Shown: positions 27,624-37,040 of the stretch, in pieces
How the letters are laid out: every line of letters starts with the position of its first letter
Numbering within the stretch: position 1 is the first letter of the stretch
Assembly: GCF_012843905.1 (NCBI RefSeq)
Contig: NZ_JABAGC010000009.1
Location: forward strand, 28,867 to 92,866
Direction: 5' to 3'
Origin: Clostridium sp. SM-530-WT-3G
GTDB taxonomy: Bacteria; Bacillota; Clostridia; Clostridiales; Clostridiaceae
Length of the DNA: 64,000 nt
Position numbers and translations under genes: made by a program
The notes under the pieces: model-generated
Databases searched by the model: none
What the model was told of the DNA's origin: nothing
The model's input: only the letters and a program-made list of their open reading frames with translations

Positions 27624-28820
27624 TTATTTCAATAAATTAATAAATAATGTTATGCACGCTGAATTTACAAAATCTATGAAAAGACATCCAACTAGCGGAA
27701 CAACAAAATATGGTGTTTCTGCAAATCCATACTTTTCAGTAAGTGCATCCATATTAGCAACTGCATTAGGTGTTGCTCCCATTCCAAATCCACAATTAGC
27801 TGAAGCAAAAACTGCGGCATCGTAATTTTTTCCCATAACTCTGAATGTTATAAAATATGCGAATAATCCCATTAAAAGAACTTGAGCAATAAGCATTACT
27901 ATTAATGGTATAGCTAAATCTAGTAGTTCCCAAAGCTTTAACCCCATAAGTGCCATTGTTAAAAAGAATGCTAAACTTATACTTCCTATGGCTTCAATTT
28001 CTTTTTCTTCTATGGTAACTTTTAATGCATCACATACATTTCTAATAATTGCTGCTGCAAGCATAGCCCCTATGTATGATGGAAATGTAAGACCAGTATC
28101 CTGTATAAGTCCTGAAATAACTGATCCTGCTCCCATTGCTATAAATAAAAATGCACATCCATTCATAAGCCTGCTATGGCATAAAATAGCCACATCATCT
28201 TCATGGAAGTCACTTACTGGTATTTCATGATTATTAGATTCCTTAGGAGTTTTTATCTTATACCTATCAATAAGATTTCTCGCAACATATCCTCCTACAA
28301 AGCTTCCCATTACTAATCCAAATGTTGCTGATGCAAATGCTACAGTAGTGGCACCTTTAACTCCTAGCTCTTCAAGCATAGGCCCAAATGATCCAGCTGT
28401 ACCATGACCACCTACCATTGGTATTGAACCAGTACATAATCCTAAAAGTGGACTCAAGTCAAATAATTTTGCTATTGATACTCCTACAACATTCTGCAGT
28501 ACACATAATATAGCTGCAAGAGCTAAAAAGATGAATACTTTTATTCCCCCATTTTTTAATACTTTTAAACTAGCTGTGTAACCAATACTTGTGAAAAAAG
28601 CAGTCATAAAAATATTTTGAAGTGTAGTATCCAATGTAATTGTAGCAAAATTTGTAATCTTCATTATAAAAACAACAATTGCAAATACTAATCCACCAAT
28701 TACAGGTGCTGGTATACAATATTTAGCCAGTATCTTTATCTTCTTTCTTAAATACATTCCAAAATAGAAAATAATACATACTAAAGCCATTGTTTCAAAT
28801 ATATTTAACTTTATATCCAT
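27624..28820 (-). CDS. gltS: Sodium/glutamate symporter
   Basis: 398 aa from the ATG at 28820; AAAGGAGG precedes it, and an in-frame ATG at 28838 lies in front of that RBS. Integral membrane protein with about ten hydrophobic segments in two inverted halves. Family motifs seen: PAPVIGGLVFAI in the N half, TGSIPMVGGHGTAGSFGP (re-entrant glycine loop), and in the C half ASANCGFGMGATPNAVANM, the matching loop. It imports glutamate with Na+. It is monocistronic and I see no regulatory site. Confidence 0.94.
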   Translation of the reverse strand: MDIKLNIFETMALVCIIFYFGMYLRKKIKILAKYCIPAPVIGGLVFAIVVFIMKITNFATITLDTTLQNIFMTAFFTSIGYTASLKVLKNGGIKVFIFLALAAILCVLQNVVGVSIAKLFDLSPLLGLCTGSIPMVGGHGTAGSFGPMLEELGVKGATTVAFASATFGLVMGSFVGGYVARNLIDRYKIKTPKESNNHEIPVSDFHEDDVAILCHSRLMNGCAFLFIAMGAGSVISGLIQDTGLTFPSYIGAMLAAAIIRNVCDALKVTIEEKEIEAIGSISLAFFLTMALMGLKLWELLDLAIPLIVMLIAQVLLMGLFAYFITFRVMGKNYDAAVFASANCGFGMGATPNAVANMDALTEKYGFAETPYFVVPLVGCLFIDFVNSACITLFINLLK

Positions 28821-29021
28821 TACTATGCCTCCTTTCATAATTATTTTTTACAGTACCATTGTATAAAACAATTACATTTTCATTTGCATAATTTAGATAT
28901 ATTTATTATATCCACTATATTTTTTATATAATTAAATCTAATTAATATACCTACAAAAAAATAATACAATGTACTAAAATAATAATAAATAAAAAATCAA
29001 ATAATGTCAAATAACATAAAA

Positions 29022-29047
29022 AAACCCTCTAATAATTTAGAGGGTTT
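29022..29047 (-). terminator. Terminator after CHAP-domain gene
   Basis: AAACCCTCTAA / TTAGAGGGTTT arms with a T-tract on the minus strand. Confidence 0.88.
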
Positions 29048-29052
29048 ATAAA

Positions 29053-30390
29053 TTAATAATTAGGTTCATCAATATAGATATATCCATAAAGGTGATTAGT
29101 ATTATATATTTCTCTATAATTAAATAGAGAACCATGCCATGAAGATTCAGATATATATACTTTTCCATTTTCTATATTTTCTACTACAGCTACATGTCCA
29201 CATCCACCTGAGTTAGGAAGTGATGATTTCCATACAGGAACAGCACCAACCTTTGGAGTCGTTCCATATTTATATTTACCAGTTCTTTTATTAGCTTCCC
29301 ACCATTCATATGCATTTCCTCTGAAATCAGCATCTGTAGGCTTTTGTCCAGTTAATTCCCATATTCTTCCCCATGCATACCATGTACAATTTCCAACAAT
29401 AGGCTTTCCACTTGAATTTGTAAAAGGTGGTGATAATTTCACCTTATAAAACAAGTTAGAATCACTATAATAATATTGATTATCTCTACTTGGTGCAGAT
29501 GTTCTCGCTTGACCAAGTGGAACCTTTAAGTTTGATGTAGAATTATTTGAATTTGATGAAAAATTATTTTTCTTTTCAAATGAAACCCACGAACTACTTA
29601 TATAACCAATAGTGTTGTCCCATTCAACCTTATAGAATCCATTTGTTTCTTTACCGATAACTACTACTTCCATTCCTTTTGGTATTGATCCAATAATATT
29701 TGAGTTCATTGAAGGCTGATCTCTTAAATTTAGAGGACAGCTATCAGTTGCTATATATCCAGTTCTATTCTCTTCTTTGTCAAGGCTTGAACTATTTTCT
29801 ATTGATTCAGTCTTAATAAGGGTTCCACTACTATTAAACTCATGTGTTTTCCCATCAATAATTTTCTTACCTGTTACCATAGCTCCACTGTCTTCAAGAT
29901 AATACTTTCCTCCATTATGCTCAATCCAGCCTGTTGCCATAGCTCCATTACTCTTCAAATAATACCAATTGCCATCATAGCTTTTCATCCAGCCTGTTGC
30001 CATAGTTCCATTACTATTGAAATAATACCATCTTCCATCATAATCTTTACACCAGCCTGTTACCATAGCTCCACTACCACTAAAGTAATACCAGTCTCCA
30101 CTGTAATCTTTAAACCAGCCTATTGCCATAGCTCCACTATCAAGTAAATAATACCAGTTTCCATCATTGCCTTTAAGCCAGCCTGTTATCATTTCTCCAT
30201 TGTCACTGAAATAATACCATTGTCCATCTATTTTTTTCCATCCAATAGACTTTTGTCCATTTTCTGTCCAAAACCATTTATTTTGGGAATTTTTATTCCA
30301 CTCCGCATGTGCTTGAATCATATTAATATTAGTTACTGCACCAGTTATTAAGCATGTTGCAATCATATTTTTAATAAATATTCTTTTCAC
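29053..30390 (-). CDS. Secreted cell-wall hydrolase: choline-binding-type repeats, SH3b, CHAP
   Basis: 445 aa from a GTG at 30390 (GAGGAG 9 nt upstream); the longer ATG frame from 30444 would put 18 polar residues before the signal peptide. The signal peptide (KRIFIKNMIATCLITGAV, ending IQAHA) is followed by seven Trp/Gly-rich wall-binding repeats of about 20 residues (GWKKIDGQWYYFSDNG type, 30-185). Then come an SH3b domain (about 205-275) and a C-terminal CHAP domain with catalytic Cys in VGNCTWYAWGR and His in GCGHVAVVE. It cleaves peptidoglycan as an amidase or endopeptidase while held on the envelope. Choline- or wall-binding repeats of this type are common in solventogenic clostridia. 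Confidence 0.92.
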   Translation of the reverse strand: MKRIFIKNMIATCLITGAVTNINMIQAHAEWNKNSQNKWFWTENGQKSIGWKKIDGQWYYFSDNGEMITGWLKGNDGNWYYLLDSGAMAIGWFKDYSGDWYYFSGSGAMVTGWCKDYDGRWYYFNSNGTMATGWMKSYDGNWYYLKSNGAMATGWIEHNGGKYYLEDSGAMVTGKKIIDGKTHEFNSSGTLIKTESIENSSSLDKEENRTGYIATDSCPLNLRDQPSMNSNIIGSIPKGMEVVVIGKETNGFYKVEWDNTIGYISSSWVSFEKKNNFSSNSNNSTSNLKVPLGQARTSAPSRDNQYYYSDSNLFYKVKLSPPFTNSSGKPIVGNCTWYAWGRIWELTGQKPTDADFRGNAYEWWEANKRTGKYKYGTTPKVGAVPVWKSSLPNSGGCGHVAVVENIENGKVYISESSWHGSLFNYREIYNTNHLYGYIYIDEPNY

Positions 30391-30547
30391 CTTAATTGTC
30401 TCCTCTATGTTGTCTATATCTATAGAAAATGCTAATGCATTCACTTTTACATTTTTTGTATTTTACAATTCTATTTTCTTATCATTTTATCTTTTTTTAC
30501 AATATAAAAGTTATTTTATCACAAAATCACATTTTTTTCTACAGAAA

Positions 30548-30581
30548 AAAATGGCAATAAACATCACTATATTGCCATTTT
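30548..30581 (-). terminator. Terminator after pentapeptide gene
   Basis: AAAATGGCAAT / ATTGCCATTTT arms followed by a T-tract on the minus strand. Confidence 0.85.
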
Positions 30582-30585
30582 AAAA

Positions 30586-31224
30586 TTACATTTGTTCAAT
30601 TAACCTAATAACATAACTTAAAGTATAGAATTCTCTTTCTATCTCATACTTTATATAATGCATTCCTTCTATTAATTTTTCTTCCTCAAATTTTTCACTT
30701 AAGATCATCATAGTAATACTATTAATCTCTCCATCTTTCGTATCAAATACTCGTGATTTCTTTATGTATTCATTTTCCATAGCAGACAATACTGCTTTTT
30801 CTAATTCTTCACTAATTTTAAGTTCAGGCATGCTTTCAAAAATTCTAATATTGTTATTATCCGTATCGAAATTTTTAGCTTTTTCAATATTACATCCTAC
30901 AAAGATAGTATTCTTAAACTTTGCACCTTCAAAGTTTGCTCCATCTAAGTTTGCTCCTTCAAATATAGTGTCTTCAAATTTAGCTTCTCTCAATTTACAT
31001 CCTTTAAGATTTGAACCTATAAATTCAGCACCTTTAAAACTACATCTAAAGAAATTACACTTTTTAAAATGAGCACCTCTTAAACTTGCAAAATCAAAAT
31101 GTGAATTTGAAAAATTACAATTATAACACTTACTTCTTCTTAAATTTTTATATATAAAATTCTTATTTGTTTTTTCAGCATTATCATAGTGAAAATTTTC
31201 AGGTGCACTTCTATTAACAGCCAT
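30586..31224 (-). CDS. Pentapeptide-repeat protein
   Basis: 212 aa, AAAGGAG ribosome site. Residues about 35-120 are A(D/N)LXX-type pentapeptide repeats with F or L at the central position (NFSNSHFDFASLRGAHFKKC, CSFKGAEFIGSNLKGCKLRE, ATIF/GANLDGANFEGA forms), giving a right-handed quadrilateral beta-helix. The C-terminal ~80 residues are helical and charged. Roles in this superfamily range from gyrase protection (DNA mimicry) to unknown. Nothing here shows which applies. Confidence 0.85.
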   Translation of the reverse strand: MAVNRSAPENFHYDNAEKTNKNFIYKNLRRSKCYNCNFSNSHFDFASLRGAHFKKCNFFRCSFKGAEFIGSNLKGCKLREAKFEDTIFEGANLDGANFEGAKFKNTIFVGCNIEKAKNFDTDNNNIRIFESMPELKISEELEKAVLSAMENEYIKKSRVFDTKDGEINSITMMILSEKFEEEKLIEGMHYIKYEIEREFYTLSYVIRLIEQM

Positions 31225-31374
31225 TTTATTGTATTCTCCTTTTTATTAAATATTCAATTTCATTAATTGTTTATTTAATAATATATTTCACCACATTAAA
31301 AGTCAATAATATAAAACCTTTTCAAATACATAATTAAAAATAGCATTCATGACTATTGAACGCCGTTTTTTGTA

Positions 31375-32586
31375 TTAAAATCTATCCACCTTAAATAATT
31401 TTAAATTTTCATCTTCTATTCCTTTATATAATTCACTTAACATCATACCACCAAGTATTGCAAATAATATTCCATTTGCACCATACCCTAAATCAAACCA
31501 AAGCCTTGGATTTTTAGGATCCTTTCCTATGAATCCCAAATTATCTTGGGTTGATGAAAAAGCACCACAATATTCATATTCGAATTCAATATCTGATATA
31601 TTAGAAAACATTCTTCTTATATTATTTTCTATAATTTCATACTTTTCCTTACTTAGTTTTTCATTTTCTATATTCACTAAAAACTCTACATCTTCTCCTC
31701 CACCGATAATTCTATTATCAAAAGTAGTTCTAAAATAATTATAAGGATCCTTATTATCTCTTATTAAAACATTTTTATAATATCCTTCCAAACTATTCAA
31801 AGGCTTTGTTGCTACATTAAATGTAATAGTAGTGTTTCCAAATTTTCTATCACTAAAAAGCCCTGTATCATATCCTGTAGCTACAACTATTATTTTTCCA
31901 TTAACCTTATACCCATACTTAGTCTGTACCTCAACATTATTTTCTGTATAGTTTATTTTTACTACCTCTGTATTTTCATAAATTCTTAGTCCTAAACTTA
32001 TTCCAGTTTCTATTAATTCATGAGTAAATTTATATGGATCAAGTTCAGCACCACCATTTATTGCATACACTCCTGCTTTTAATTCAAAGCTGAAAGGATT
32101 ATCTTTCTCTTCTATAAAACGTACATCAAATCCATTTTCCTTTCTAATTTCATACTCCTGTTTTATTTCTTCTATCTCAACTTTTTTTCCAGTATAAAGA
32201 AGTGTATCTCTCTTTTTGTAATCACACTTATTTCCATACTCTTTGATAAATTCATCTATTTCATCTAAAGCTTTTACTCCAAGATTATACGATTGTATTA
32301 TCTTTTCATATTGTGTATATTCCTCTAAACTTCTTGCAGTCTGATCAAGTTCTTATTGCAATAATGCAGTAGTAATGCTAGTACTTCCATATCCTACAAT
32401 ATTCTTTTCAAGCACTACACAATTAATATTATTTTTAGACATATAATATCCAAGAATACTTCCTGTTACTCCCCCTCCTACGATAATCACATCTGTATCT
32501 ATATCTTCAGATAAATATTCATATTTATTTTTTATCTTGTTTATTCGCACAAAAAAAGGTTCTCCTTTTACAAATTCTAAATTCAA
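31375..32586 (-). pseudogene. FAD-dependent oxidoreductase (DAO family), one in-frame stop
   Basis: One continuous frame of 404 codons is interrupted only by TAA at 32353-32355, in a position where I expect TAT (Tyr) in ALLQYELD. On both sides the protein is normal: the FAD-binding Rossmann motif VIIVGGGVTGSILGYYM with STSITTALLQ, then ELDQTARSLEEYTQYEK through GGAELDPYKFTHELIETG and the C-terminal second FAD motif LGYGANGILFAILGG. The start (TTG at 32586) has only a weak RBS. It is a nonsense-mutated pseudogene, or possibly a sequencing error. The intact protein would oxidise amine or amino-acid substrates. Confidence 0.85.
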
Positions 32587-32744
32587 TTCTAAATCACTCT
32601 TTTCTATACATCATATAAATTCTATAAAAATATTTTAACTTAATATAGAAAAATTATTCTTTTAGAATACATTTACTGAATATTCTTATCATTTCATACC
32701 ATTTTATCAACGTATTTTTTAATTGTTTATTCGTAAAATTAAAG

Positions 32745-32779
32745 CTACAAAAATATAAAATATATCTTTGTAGCTTTTC
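32745..32779 (+). terminator. Hairpin between FAD pseudogene and small ORF
   Basis: AAAGCTACAAA / TTTGTAGCTTT arms. The T-tracts on both strands are short, so the direction is unclear. Confidence 0.45.
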
Positions 32780-32906
32780 CTACGTAATGCTAAAAATGAA
32801 GTTCGTTTGTCATGAATTCTAATTTAAAAGTATGAGATTTTGTGTTTAAGTATCATAGTGGCAATAATTAAGTTTTTCTAAATATCACTAAATGTATGTA
32901 TTGTGT

Positions 32907-33050
32907 TTAGAGTTTATTAAAAGTTATATCTTTTCCTCGTGATACAATGTTTTCATTAATTTGATTGTTCTTTTCCATATACTCCTTTACTTTTGATTGT
33001 GAAAAGTCTCCTTTTTTCATTATTAACTTTTCTTTTTTACTTTTTCCCAC
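32907..33050 (-). CDS. Small basic protein, 47 aa
   Basis: Too short for routine ORF calling. It starts at GTG 33050 with AAGGAGG upstream and ends at TAA 32907. The product is 47 aa, charged and Lys/Asn-rich (GKSKKEKLIMKKGD, then SKVKEYMEKNNQINENIVSR). It has no signal peptide, membrane segment or cysteines. The good RBS and clean codon use suggest a real gene. Function unknown. Confidence 0.55.
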   Translation of the reverse strand: MGKSKKEKLIMKKGDFSQSKVKEYMEKNNQINENIVSRGKDITFNKL

Positions 33051-33146
33051 GCTCTCTTCGCCTCCTTACAAACATAGTATGTCTCGTATGAAAATACTTA
33101 TTCAAGGATGCAACATATAAATAGTAATTATTTTTTATTAGCCACA

Positions 33147-34472
33147 TTATTTCAATGATGCTTCAAACCAATTAATGAACTGCTTAGCAGTTCTTGGTGA
33201 TTTTCCATTATACCATCTTACCCACTTAAGTGCTTCAGCATGTAAATATTCAGTATCTACTTTTATATTTCTAGATAAGGCTAATCCATCAACAATCTTC
33301 AAATATTCCTTCTGGTCTGGTGAATAAAATGAAACTGTTATACCAAACCTGTCTGATAATGATAATTTTTCCTCTACAGAATCCATTTGATGAATTTCAT
33401 CTCCTCTTTCACTAAATGTTTCTTTCACTAAATGTTTTCTATTAGTTGTTGCATATATTAGAATATTATTAGACTTGTTTTCTACTCCACCTTCAAGTAT
33501 TGTTTTGAGAGCTGAATAACTTTCATCCCCATCTTCAAAAGCAAGATCATCAACAAAAATTATAAATTTCAATTTTTTATTTTTAAGCATTCTAATTATT
33601 TTAGTAAAATCTACAAGCTTGTCCTTATCCACTTCAATAAGCCTTAACCCTTTAGTATAATACTCATTTATAATCGCCTTTACAGTAGAAGATTTTCCTG
33701 TTCCCCTCTGTCCATATAACAACAAATTATTAGCAGGATACCCATTTAAAAATTGCTCAGTATTTTCTATAATAGTTTCTTTTTGACTTTCATACCCAAC
33801 TAGTTCTTCAAGTTTCACCGGATCTGGTGATGTTATCCCACGTAAATATCCTTCACCATCTTCATTTTCCCATACAAAAGCTCTATATTCACCAAAAATA
33901 CCTGTTCCATATTGTCGATAAAATTCTATTATATTATCTAATGACTCTCCCCAGCCATCGCAATTTAATATACTTAATTTTAATTTATCAATAGCTTTAT
34001 ATGTATCATATTCTTCAAATGAATTTACTTCAAAATTAATTAATCCTTTTACAACTTCCTCTTCAAAATCCATAGCCTTACATTTATATATAATTGCTTC
34101 CTTAATATCCTCCGACTTTATATTAGTTATAAATTCCAAAGCTTTAAGTTCAAATTTCACTTGATTTATTATATATTGGTTATTTAAATCATCCCTATCT
34201 ATCATATTTGTAAATGCATTATTATCTAAAAATATTTCATCAATAATATATTTTTTTAAAGATGTTCCATCTGATTTTTTTAATAATTCAAATGCAAAAT
34301 CATTATAAATACTTATAGATTCACCAAGTATAAGTTTATCCTGACATAAATATTCAAGTAATACTTTATATTTTTTTAATACACTATCTTTTTTTAATCT
34401 TGTAAATACGCATAGAGAATTTATAAGAATACTTCCCTTATGAATTTTTTTAAAATCTGAATTCATTTTCAT
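33147..34472 (-). CDS. DUF815 family AAA-type ATPase
   Basis: 441 aa. The N-terminal ~200 residues are helical. The ATPase core carries Walker A LLYGQRGTGKSSTVK (around 250), Walker B FIIFVDDLAFED (around 305) and the TTNRKHLVKETF sensor/arginine-finger region, then a small C-terminal helical lid ending in PRTAKQFINWF. This matches the DUF815 family, a clade of P-loop proteins related to DnaC/ORC-type ATPases; the cellular role is unknown to me. The start is uncertain between two ATGs two codons apart (34472 or 34466). No operon partner. Confidence 0.85.
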   Translation of the reverse strand: MKMNSDFKKIHKGSILINSLCVFTRLKKDSVLKKYKVLLEYLCQDKLILGESISIYNDFAFELLKKSDGTSLKKYIIDEIFLDNNAFTNMIDRDDLNNQYIINQVKFELKALEFITNIKSEDIKEAIIYKCKAMDFEEEVVKGLINFEVNSFEEYDTYKAIDKLKLSILNCDGWGESLDNIIEFYRQYGTGIFGEYRAFVWENEDGEGYLRGITSPDPVKLEELVGYESQKETIIENTEQFLNGYPANNLLLYGQRGTGKSSTVKAIINEYYTKGLRLIEVDKDKLVDFTKIIRMLKNKKLKFIIFVDDLAFEDGDESYSALKTILEGGVENKSNNILIYATTNRKHLVKETFSERGDEIHQMDSVEEKLSLSDRFGITVSFYSPDQKEYLKIVDGLALSRNIKVDTEYLHAEALKWVRWYNGKSPRTAKQFINWFEASLK

Positions 34473-34636
34473 ACACCCACTTTTTTAATATTTATTACAT
34501 ATTGCCCTTTTAATTATATCACTCTGCCAAATCTTTTCCAATTATTTTGCTATAATGATAAATAATCACCTATTTATTTTATATATGTCTAATATTATTC
34601 TAATAAATAATATAATAAGAAAACTGAAATACAAGG

Positions 34637-34665
34637 TTGTACATTTAAAATTTCAATGCTATAAT
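34637..34665 (+). promoter_or_regulatory. Promoter of AzgA-type permease gene
   Basis: -35 TTGTAC (34637-34642), 17-bp spacer, -10 TATAAT (34660-34665). Confidence 0.75.
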
Positions 34666-34671
34666 ATGTTT

Positions 34672-34718
34672 GCGCTTTTGCGCGGGTGGGAGAGGGAACA
34701 TTGAAAGTTAGGTCGAAA
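34672..34718 (+). promoter_or_regulatory. GC-rich structured 5' leader of permease gene
   Basis: A short 5' UTR that is strikingly GC-rich for this genome: a GCGC-TTTT-GCGC hairpin at the 5' end, then GGGTGGGAGAGGG and AGGTCGAAAGG before the ATG. It does not fit the purine, preQ1, SAM or ZTP riboswitch patterns that I know. It may stabilise the mRNA or be an unknown small ligand-binding element. Confidence 0.4.
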
Positions 34719-34720
34719 GG

Positions 34721-36013
34721 ATGAATAAGCTATTTAAACTTAAGGAGCACAATGTTACTTTTAAGGGAGAGGCACTTGCTGCATTAACATCATTTTTTGC
34801 AAGTATCTATATAATTATTGTAAATGCAAGTATTTTAAGTGATGGTGGAATAGCAGTAGAACCACTTATTATTGCTACTGTATTCGCATCAGTATCAGGT
34901 TGTCTTATTGCTGCATTTGTAAGTAATGCTCCATTAATTGTAATGCCTGGTATGGGAATTAACGCACTTCTTACCTATACCATCGTTAACACTCTAGGTC
35001 TTACCTTTTTTGAGGCATTAGCTGCTATTTTTGTTGCAGGTTTATTATTTGCAATAATTGCAGTCACTCCAATATCTAAAATTTTAATGGAATCAATACC
35101 TGATTATTTAAAGGAATCCATAACAATTGGTATTGGATTATTTATAGCTTTTCTTGGACTTCAAAAGTCCGGTTTAGTTGTAAATTCAGAATCTAGTTTA
35201 GTTCAACTCGGAAATATTTCCAATCCAAACGTAATACTATTTGTTGTAGTTATGGCAGTTACACTTATTTTATTTTTAAAGAATGTACGTGGAGCTTTCT
35301 TAATATCTATAATTTTTGGTACTTTGGCAGCTGCATTATGTGGTTTAGTTGATATTAAAGGAATAACTTATACTTTTCCTGATTTTAAGGGATACAAAAA
35401 TATTTTCTTCAAACTTGATTTTGGAATGATTATAAGTATAAAATTCTGGATATCTGTTTTCTCATTAACTTTAATATTAGTTTTTGAAAACATCGGAATT
35501 TTACACGCTCAAACTGGAAAGATACTGAACTGTCCAGAAAAGACATCAAAGTCTTTGGTAGCTGTAGCCATTTCTACAGTTGTATATTCTCTTCTTGGAT
35601 GCAGCCCTCCTGTTTCAACAGTTGAAGGAAACGCTGGAATGGAAGATGGCGGAAGAACAGGACTTACATCTATTTTATGCGGATTATTATTTTTATTATC
35701 TTTATTCTTTATTCCGTATATAAGCATAATACCAAACAGTGCTATAGCACCAATATTAATAATACTCGGATGTTTAATGGCACAGGACTTAAGAAATTTA
35801 AATTTTGATGATTTTTCTGAATTTTTCCCATGTTTTGCTGTAATAATAACTATACCTTTAACTTACAGTATAATAGATGGAATAGCTGTTGGATTTATTC
35901 TTTATCCTCTTTGTAAGATTGTTACAAAAAAACATAAAGAAGTTTCAATTCCAATGTACATATGCAGTTTAATCTTCTTAATTTATTTTATTACTTTAGC
36001 ATTTATGCATTAA
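34721..36013 (+). CDS. NCS2/AzgA-family purine (adenine/guanine/hypoxanthine) permease
   Basis: 430 aa, about 12-13 hydrophobic segments. AzgA-type motifs: FKGEALAALTSFFASIYIII at the start, MPGMGINALLTYTIV in the third segment, SITIGIGLFIAFLGLQKSGLV, and the GCSPPVSTVEGNAGMEDGGRTG stretch read in two halves around residues 290-310. It imports purine bases by proton symport. The gene has its own sigma-A promoter and unusual leader, so it is regulated separately from the pbuX-xpt operon nearby. Confidence 0.9.
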   Translation: MNKLFKLKEHNVTFKGEALAALTSFFASIYIIIVNASILSDGGIAVEPLIIATVFASVSGCLIAAFVSNAPLIVMPGMGINALLTYTIVNTLGLTFFEALAAIFVAGLLFAIIAVTPISKILMESIPDYLKESITIGIGLFIAFLGLQKSGLVVNSESSLVQLGNISNPNVILFVVVMAVTLILFLKNVRGAFLISIIFGTLAAALCGLVDIKGITYTFPDFKGYKNIFFKLDFGMIISIKFWISVFSLTLILVFENIGILHAQTGKILNCPEKTSKSLVAVAISTVVYSLLGCSPPVSTVEGNAGMEDGGRTGLTSILCGLLFLLSLFFIPYISIIPNSAIAPILIILGCLMAQDLRNLNFDDFSEFFPCFAVIITIPLTYSIIDGIAVGFILYPLCKIVTKKHKEVSIPMYICSLIFLIYFITLAFMH

Positions 36014-36028
36014 TTTAGTATATGTTGT

Positions 36029-36071
36029 TAAAGTCTTACTAATAACTGCAATTGTTAGCTTGACTTTTTAT
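36029..36071 (+). terminator. Terminator after permease gene
   Basis: AAAGTC ... CTAATAA / TTGTTAG ... GACTTTTTATT, a two-part stem with T-tract. A related hairpin with the same AACTGCAATTG loop sequence follows at 36119-36148. Confidence 0.65.
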
Positions 36072-36182
36072 TCTAAAGTATAGTATTTTAGTAATGTTTT
36101 TAAAGAATTGAATATAAAAAATAGTAACTGCAATTGCTATTTTTAATTTTAACTCTTTAATTATAGTATTTAGTAATATAAA

Positions 36183-36214
36183 AAGAGGCTTAAGATTTAC
36201 TCCTAAGCCTCTCT
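36183..36214 (-). terminator. Terminator after Nudix hydrolase
   Basis: AGAGGCTTAGG / CCTAAGCCTCT type arms just past the stop at 36239. Confidence 0.75.
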
Positions 36215-36238
36215 TAGTATATATAAATATCTAATTTA

Positions 36239-36847
36239 CTACTTTTCAAATAACTTAGCTCCAAGGATTGCAAAGCTCTGAAGTACAAGATAACATTTAA
36301 CATCCATTACTGCATCACTATTTACAAGTTCTAAAGCTTCTTCCCTAGAAATCATAATAGCTTCTATACATTCATCATCTTCTAAAAATTCATCACTTAT
36401 CTCGCCTTCACATGTACAAAATACAAGATTTACTGATTCATCTGTCATACCAGGAGATAAATATAATTTTTTCTTTTCACTTATAATATCTAAAAGTTTT
36501 AATCCTGTTTCTTCTTTTAGTTCTCTTTTTACAGCAGTATGAGAACTTTCACCTCCATCAATAAGACCTGCAGTTAATTCATATACAAAATCATTAGTTG
36601 GTACTCTAAATTGTCTGACTAATACAAGCTTATTTGATGGCTTATGTAGAGCTGCTATTAATACCGCATCTTCAATATCTTTTTTGCCTTCAAAAAACTT
36701 TTCATTCATGAATTCTTCACTTTTTCTAGTAGCTATAATCCACGATTTTTCGTTTCCTACTCTATTTTCATATTTTGCTTCATACATACTTAAAAATTTT
36801 GTTTTTACTAACGCTTTTATATTGGTTATTTTACTACTTTTCATCAT
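36239..36847 (-). CDS. Nudix hydrolase, ADP-ribose pyrophosphatase-like
   Basis: 202 aa, AGGAGG ribosome site. A perfect Nudix box lies at 94-116 (G-x5-E, then RELKEETGL with both catalytic Glu pairs). The flanking strands (KLVLVRQFRVPTNDFVYELTAG) resemble ADP-ribose/ADP-sugar pyrophosphatases of the NudF type. The Mg2+-dependent reaction cleaves ADP-ribose to AMP and ribose-5-phosphate. It is monocistronic. The contrast with the box-less Nudix protein at 23267 is instructive. Confidence 0.9.
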   Translation of the reverse strand: MMKSSKITNIKALVKTKFLSMYEAKYENRVGNEKSWIIATRKSEEFMNEKFFEGKKDIEDAVLIAALHKPSNKLVLVRQFRVPTNDFVYELTAGLIDGGESSHTAVKRELKEETGLKLLDIISEKKKLYLSPGMTDESVNLVFCTCEGEISDEFLEDDECIEAIMISREEALELVNSDAVMDVKCYLVLQSFAILGAKLFEK

Positions 36848-36994
36848 AATTCCTCCTAAAATCTATATTAAATAATTTAATTCTATTTTACTTAAATTAT
36901 ACTGTATTATTATAGAAAACACACTTATTTATCATCTCTAAATTTTTCTATTCGAAAGTGCTTACATCATCATAAAAATATTTTAAATTAAATA

Positions 36995-37023
36995 AAGACT
37001 TCAGCTCTCAAAGCTGAAGTCTT
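36995..37023 (-). terminator. Terminator after queT
   Basis: 12-bp perfect arms AAGACTTCAGCT / AGCTGAAGTCTT, then a T-rich stretch on the minus strand. Confidence 0.82.
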
Positions 37024-37040
37024 ATAAATATAATAATCTA

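Noticed and set aside
34672..34718. Purine riboswitch for the AzgA-type permease
   Set aside because: None of the conserved purine-aptamer junction bases are present and the leader is only ~48 nt long.
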